From an uncultured Hungatella sp. (GTDB lineage Bacteria > Bacillota > Clostridia > Lachnospirales > Lachnospiraceae): a stretch of 7,551 nt of DNA. The translations under genes were made by a program, and so were the position numbers. The notes beneath the pieces are model-generated. The model was not told where the DNA came from. It saw only the letters and a list, made by a program, of their open reading frames with translations, and did no database searches. This document shows positions 6,459-7,551 of the stretch, piece after piece (within the stretch, counting starts at the first letter, position 1; every line of letters starts with the position of its first letter). The stretch is from positions 53,029-60,579 of the forward strand of contig CAJTOT010000006.1 of assembly GCA_910577935.1 (NCBI GenBank), given 5' to 3'.

Positions 6459-6487
6459 ATTATACGATAAAAGGCGGCATTCTTCAA
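6459..6487 (-). promoter_or_regulatory. SigA-type promoter of the polysaccharide operon
   Basis: On the minus strand a -35 box TTGAAG (6487-6482, four of six consensus bases) is followed by exactly 17 bp and a perfect -10 box TATAAT (6464-6459). Transcription should begin near 6452, giving a leader of about 40 nt before the acyltransferase ATG at 6410. It sits just downstream of the terminator of the L,D-transpeptidase gene, so the operon has its own start. No riboswitch or long attenuator fits in this short leader. Confidence 0.82.
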
Positions 6488-6500
6488 CACCTTTCACCAG

Positions 6501-6528
6501 AAAAAGGCTCCCTGACGGAAGCCTTTTT
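6501..6528 (-). terminator. Rho-independent terminator after the L,D-transpeptidase gene
   Basis: The minus strand reads AAAAAGGCTTCC, loop GTCA, then GGGAGCCTTTTT: a 12-bp stem with one T-G wobble and a tetraloop, ending in a T-run. It starts 32 nt after the stop codon at 6563-6561. Because the stem starts with A5 and ends with T5, it could also stop plus-strand transcription, though no plus-strand gene is nearby. It separates the cell-wall gene from the polysaccharide operon promoter. Confidence 0.9.
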
Positions 6529-6560
6529 CATGGTATTTCATATGGTGTTTATCACCGGGG

Positions 6561-7551
6561 TTACTGCCCGAACTGCGCTACGGCCAGAGGGTCTGTGGGG
6601 TCCCAGGTCTGCGTGGACGGGATAGCCGCCAGGATGGTCGGTCTGTCATAGGGACCCGGCACGGGAGAATTGTACACCTCCACCGTGGTTCCGATGGGAC
6701 AGTGATCATAGATCCACTTGGCATCACCGGTGGTAAAGCGGATGCAGCCTGAAGAGCGGGCCACTCCCAGATAATTGTAAGTATCCGGATGCATGGTGTT
6801 GATGTCCGCTATGTCATAGATGATGGAGTGCAGCAGGAAGCTTAATCCCGCCCCAAGCCTTGTGGCATACTGGCAGGACACACCGCTGTTCATCAGACGC
6901 CACCGGTACTTCTCGGGAGTCCTGAAGGTGCCCACTGGAGTGTCGTCTCCGCAGGAACACAGGAAGGATTTGAGCGGGATGATATATCCGTTCTGCCCGT
7001 CAGCCACGTAGATCGTGGTGGTGTTCATCTCTTTGTTGATGCGGATGAGGTAAGGTCCCTGCGCCCCGATTATAGGCTCTAAGTCCTCCACCAGCTTGCC
7101 GTCCTCGGCAAAGTAGTACTTGTAACCGTCTATGTACTGCCAGCCGGTTACCGGATAAGAGTCGACAAAATAGTATCTCTGTCCTTCGTCCCATCCCCAG
7201 CCGGTAAAGTTAGAACCGTCTCCGTGGATATAGCGAAGCTGCCCGTCTATGTACTGGATTCCGTCCGGATGAGCCGAAACCACACTGTTCCCCACGACGA
7301 TGTCGGGAAGGTCCGCTTTCCGGAAAAACGCCATGCGCAGCGCCCGGATGGGATTCCCCTGGTTCATGGAGCCGACAGTCATGCCGTTCTTGCCCCAGCC
7401 GGTCTCGGTGCCGTCGCTGAGAACCGCCGTATAGTACAGATCATACTCATCCAGGACCGGTCCGTCAAACCGCAGCTGGACAGCCTCGATGGGAGCCATG
7501 TCCGCCGGGATGTTGGTCTGCTGGCCGCTGAGCGCCCAGTTTGTCCAGCCA
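6561..7551 (-). CDS. Cell-wall L,D-transpeptidase (YkuD) with ChW-like and choline-binding-like repeats, 5' end missing
   Basis: The frame is open to the window edge, so only the last 329 residues are seen; an ATG at 7499 is internal, because GWTNWALSGQQTNIPAD before it continues a repeat. Numbering from that ATG, the first part (IEAVQLRFDG, then GTETGWGKNG and PIRALRMAFF to about 58) resembles clostridial hydrophobic ChW repeats. Residues 80-139 are aromatic-rich wall-binding repeats (GIQYIDGQLRYI, GWGWDEGQRYYF, GWQYIDGYKYYFAEDGKLVE). Residues about 148-277 are the YkuD domain: TPVGTFRTP, LLHSIIYD with likely catalytic-site H224, and SSGCIRF with nucleophile C252. Such enzymes form 3-3 crosslinks in peptidoglycan or attach proteins to it. 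The usual histidine before the GC is a serine here (SSGC instead of SHGC). A 35-residue Pro-rich tail follows. A signal peptide is expected but lies outside the window. A terminator follows, so it is probably not part of the polysaccharide operon. Confidence 0.9.
   Translation of the reverse strand, partial: GWTNWALSGQQTNIPADMAPIEAVQLRFDGPVLDEYDLYYTAVLSDGTETGWGKNGMTVGSMNQGNPIRALRMAFFRKADLPDIVVGNSVVSAHPDGIQYIDGQLRYIHGDGSNFTGWGWDEGQRYYFVDSYPVTGWQYIDGYKYYFAEDGKLVEDLEPIIGAQGPYLIRINKEMNTTTIYVADGQNGYIIPLKSFLCSCGDDTPVGTFRTPEKYRWRLMNSGVSCQYATRLGAGLSFLLHSIIYDIADINTMHPDTYNYLGVARSSGCIRFTTGDAKWIYDHCPIGTTVEVYNSPVPGPYDRPTILAAIPSTQTWDPTDPLAVAQFGQ

Noticed and set aside
6411..6560. Possible riboswitch or small RNA in the gene-free gap
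   Set aside because: The 150 bp are accounted for by a terminator, a promoter and a leader of about 40 nt, too short for a known riboswitch aptamer plus expression platform.

Overview
The window looks like a piece of a cell-surface polysaccharide locus from a fairly GC-rich Gram-positive Clostridia member, most likely Lachnospiraceae (for example the Enterocloster/Hungatella group). That placement is inferred from the ChW-repeat plus L,D-transpeptidase protein, strong AGGAGG-type ribosome binding sites, a consensus SigA promoter and the protein families present; no taxonomic marker gene is visible. Every supported gene lies on the minus strand, so transcription runs from high to low coordinates.

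Region by region in transcription order: (1) 7551-6561, the 3' part of a secreted cell-wall protein with ChW-type and choline-binding-like repeats and an L,D-transpeptidase (YkuD) domain, followed by a strong intrinsic terminator (6501-6528). (2) 6487-6459, a near-consensus promoter (TTGAAG, 17 bp, TATAAT) that starts a new operon. (3) 6410-1, a tightly packed operon: membrane acyltransferase (family 3), a DPM1-like GT2 glycosyltransferase, a Wzx-type flippase, a rhamnosyltransferase-like GT2 broken by a one-base frameshift, a small DUF2304 membrane protein, a large DUF2142 (GT-C-like) membrane protein, and the 5' end of rmlC (dTDP-4-dehydrorhamnose 3,5-epimerase), which runs off the window.

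Together the operon reads as assembly, export and decoration of a rhamnose-containing glycan. RmlC makes the dTDP-L-rhamnose precursor. The FDHG-type GT2 would transfer rhamnose in the cytoplasm and the flippase would move the lipid-linked unit across the membrane. The DPM1-like GT2, DUF2304 and DUF2142 proteins could form a polyprenyl-phosphate-sugar route for decoration on the outside, with the acyltransferase adding acyl groups. The last step of this model is inference. Junctions are mostly overlapping (29 bp, ATGA, 17 bp) or separated by 22-54 bp, which fits one translationally coupled transcript.

The most notable points are the frameshift within G-runs of the rhamnosyltransferase, a sharp base-composition change inside the DUF2142 gene near position 300, an unusual Gly/Arg-rich loop in that same protein, and the candidate DPM1-like/DUF2304/DUF2142 module. 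No RNA gene, CRISPR array, insertion sequence or attachment site was seen, and no stretch of 300 bases lacks a gene.
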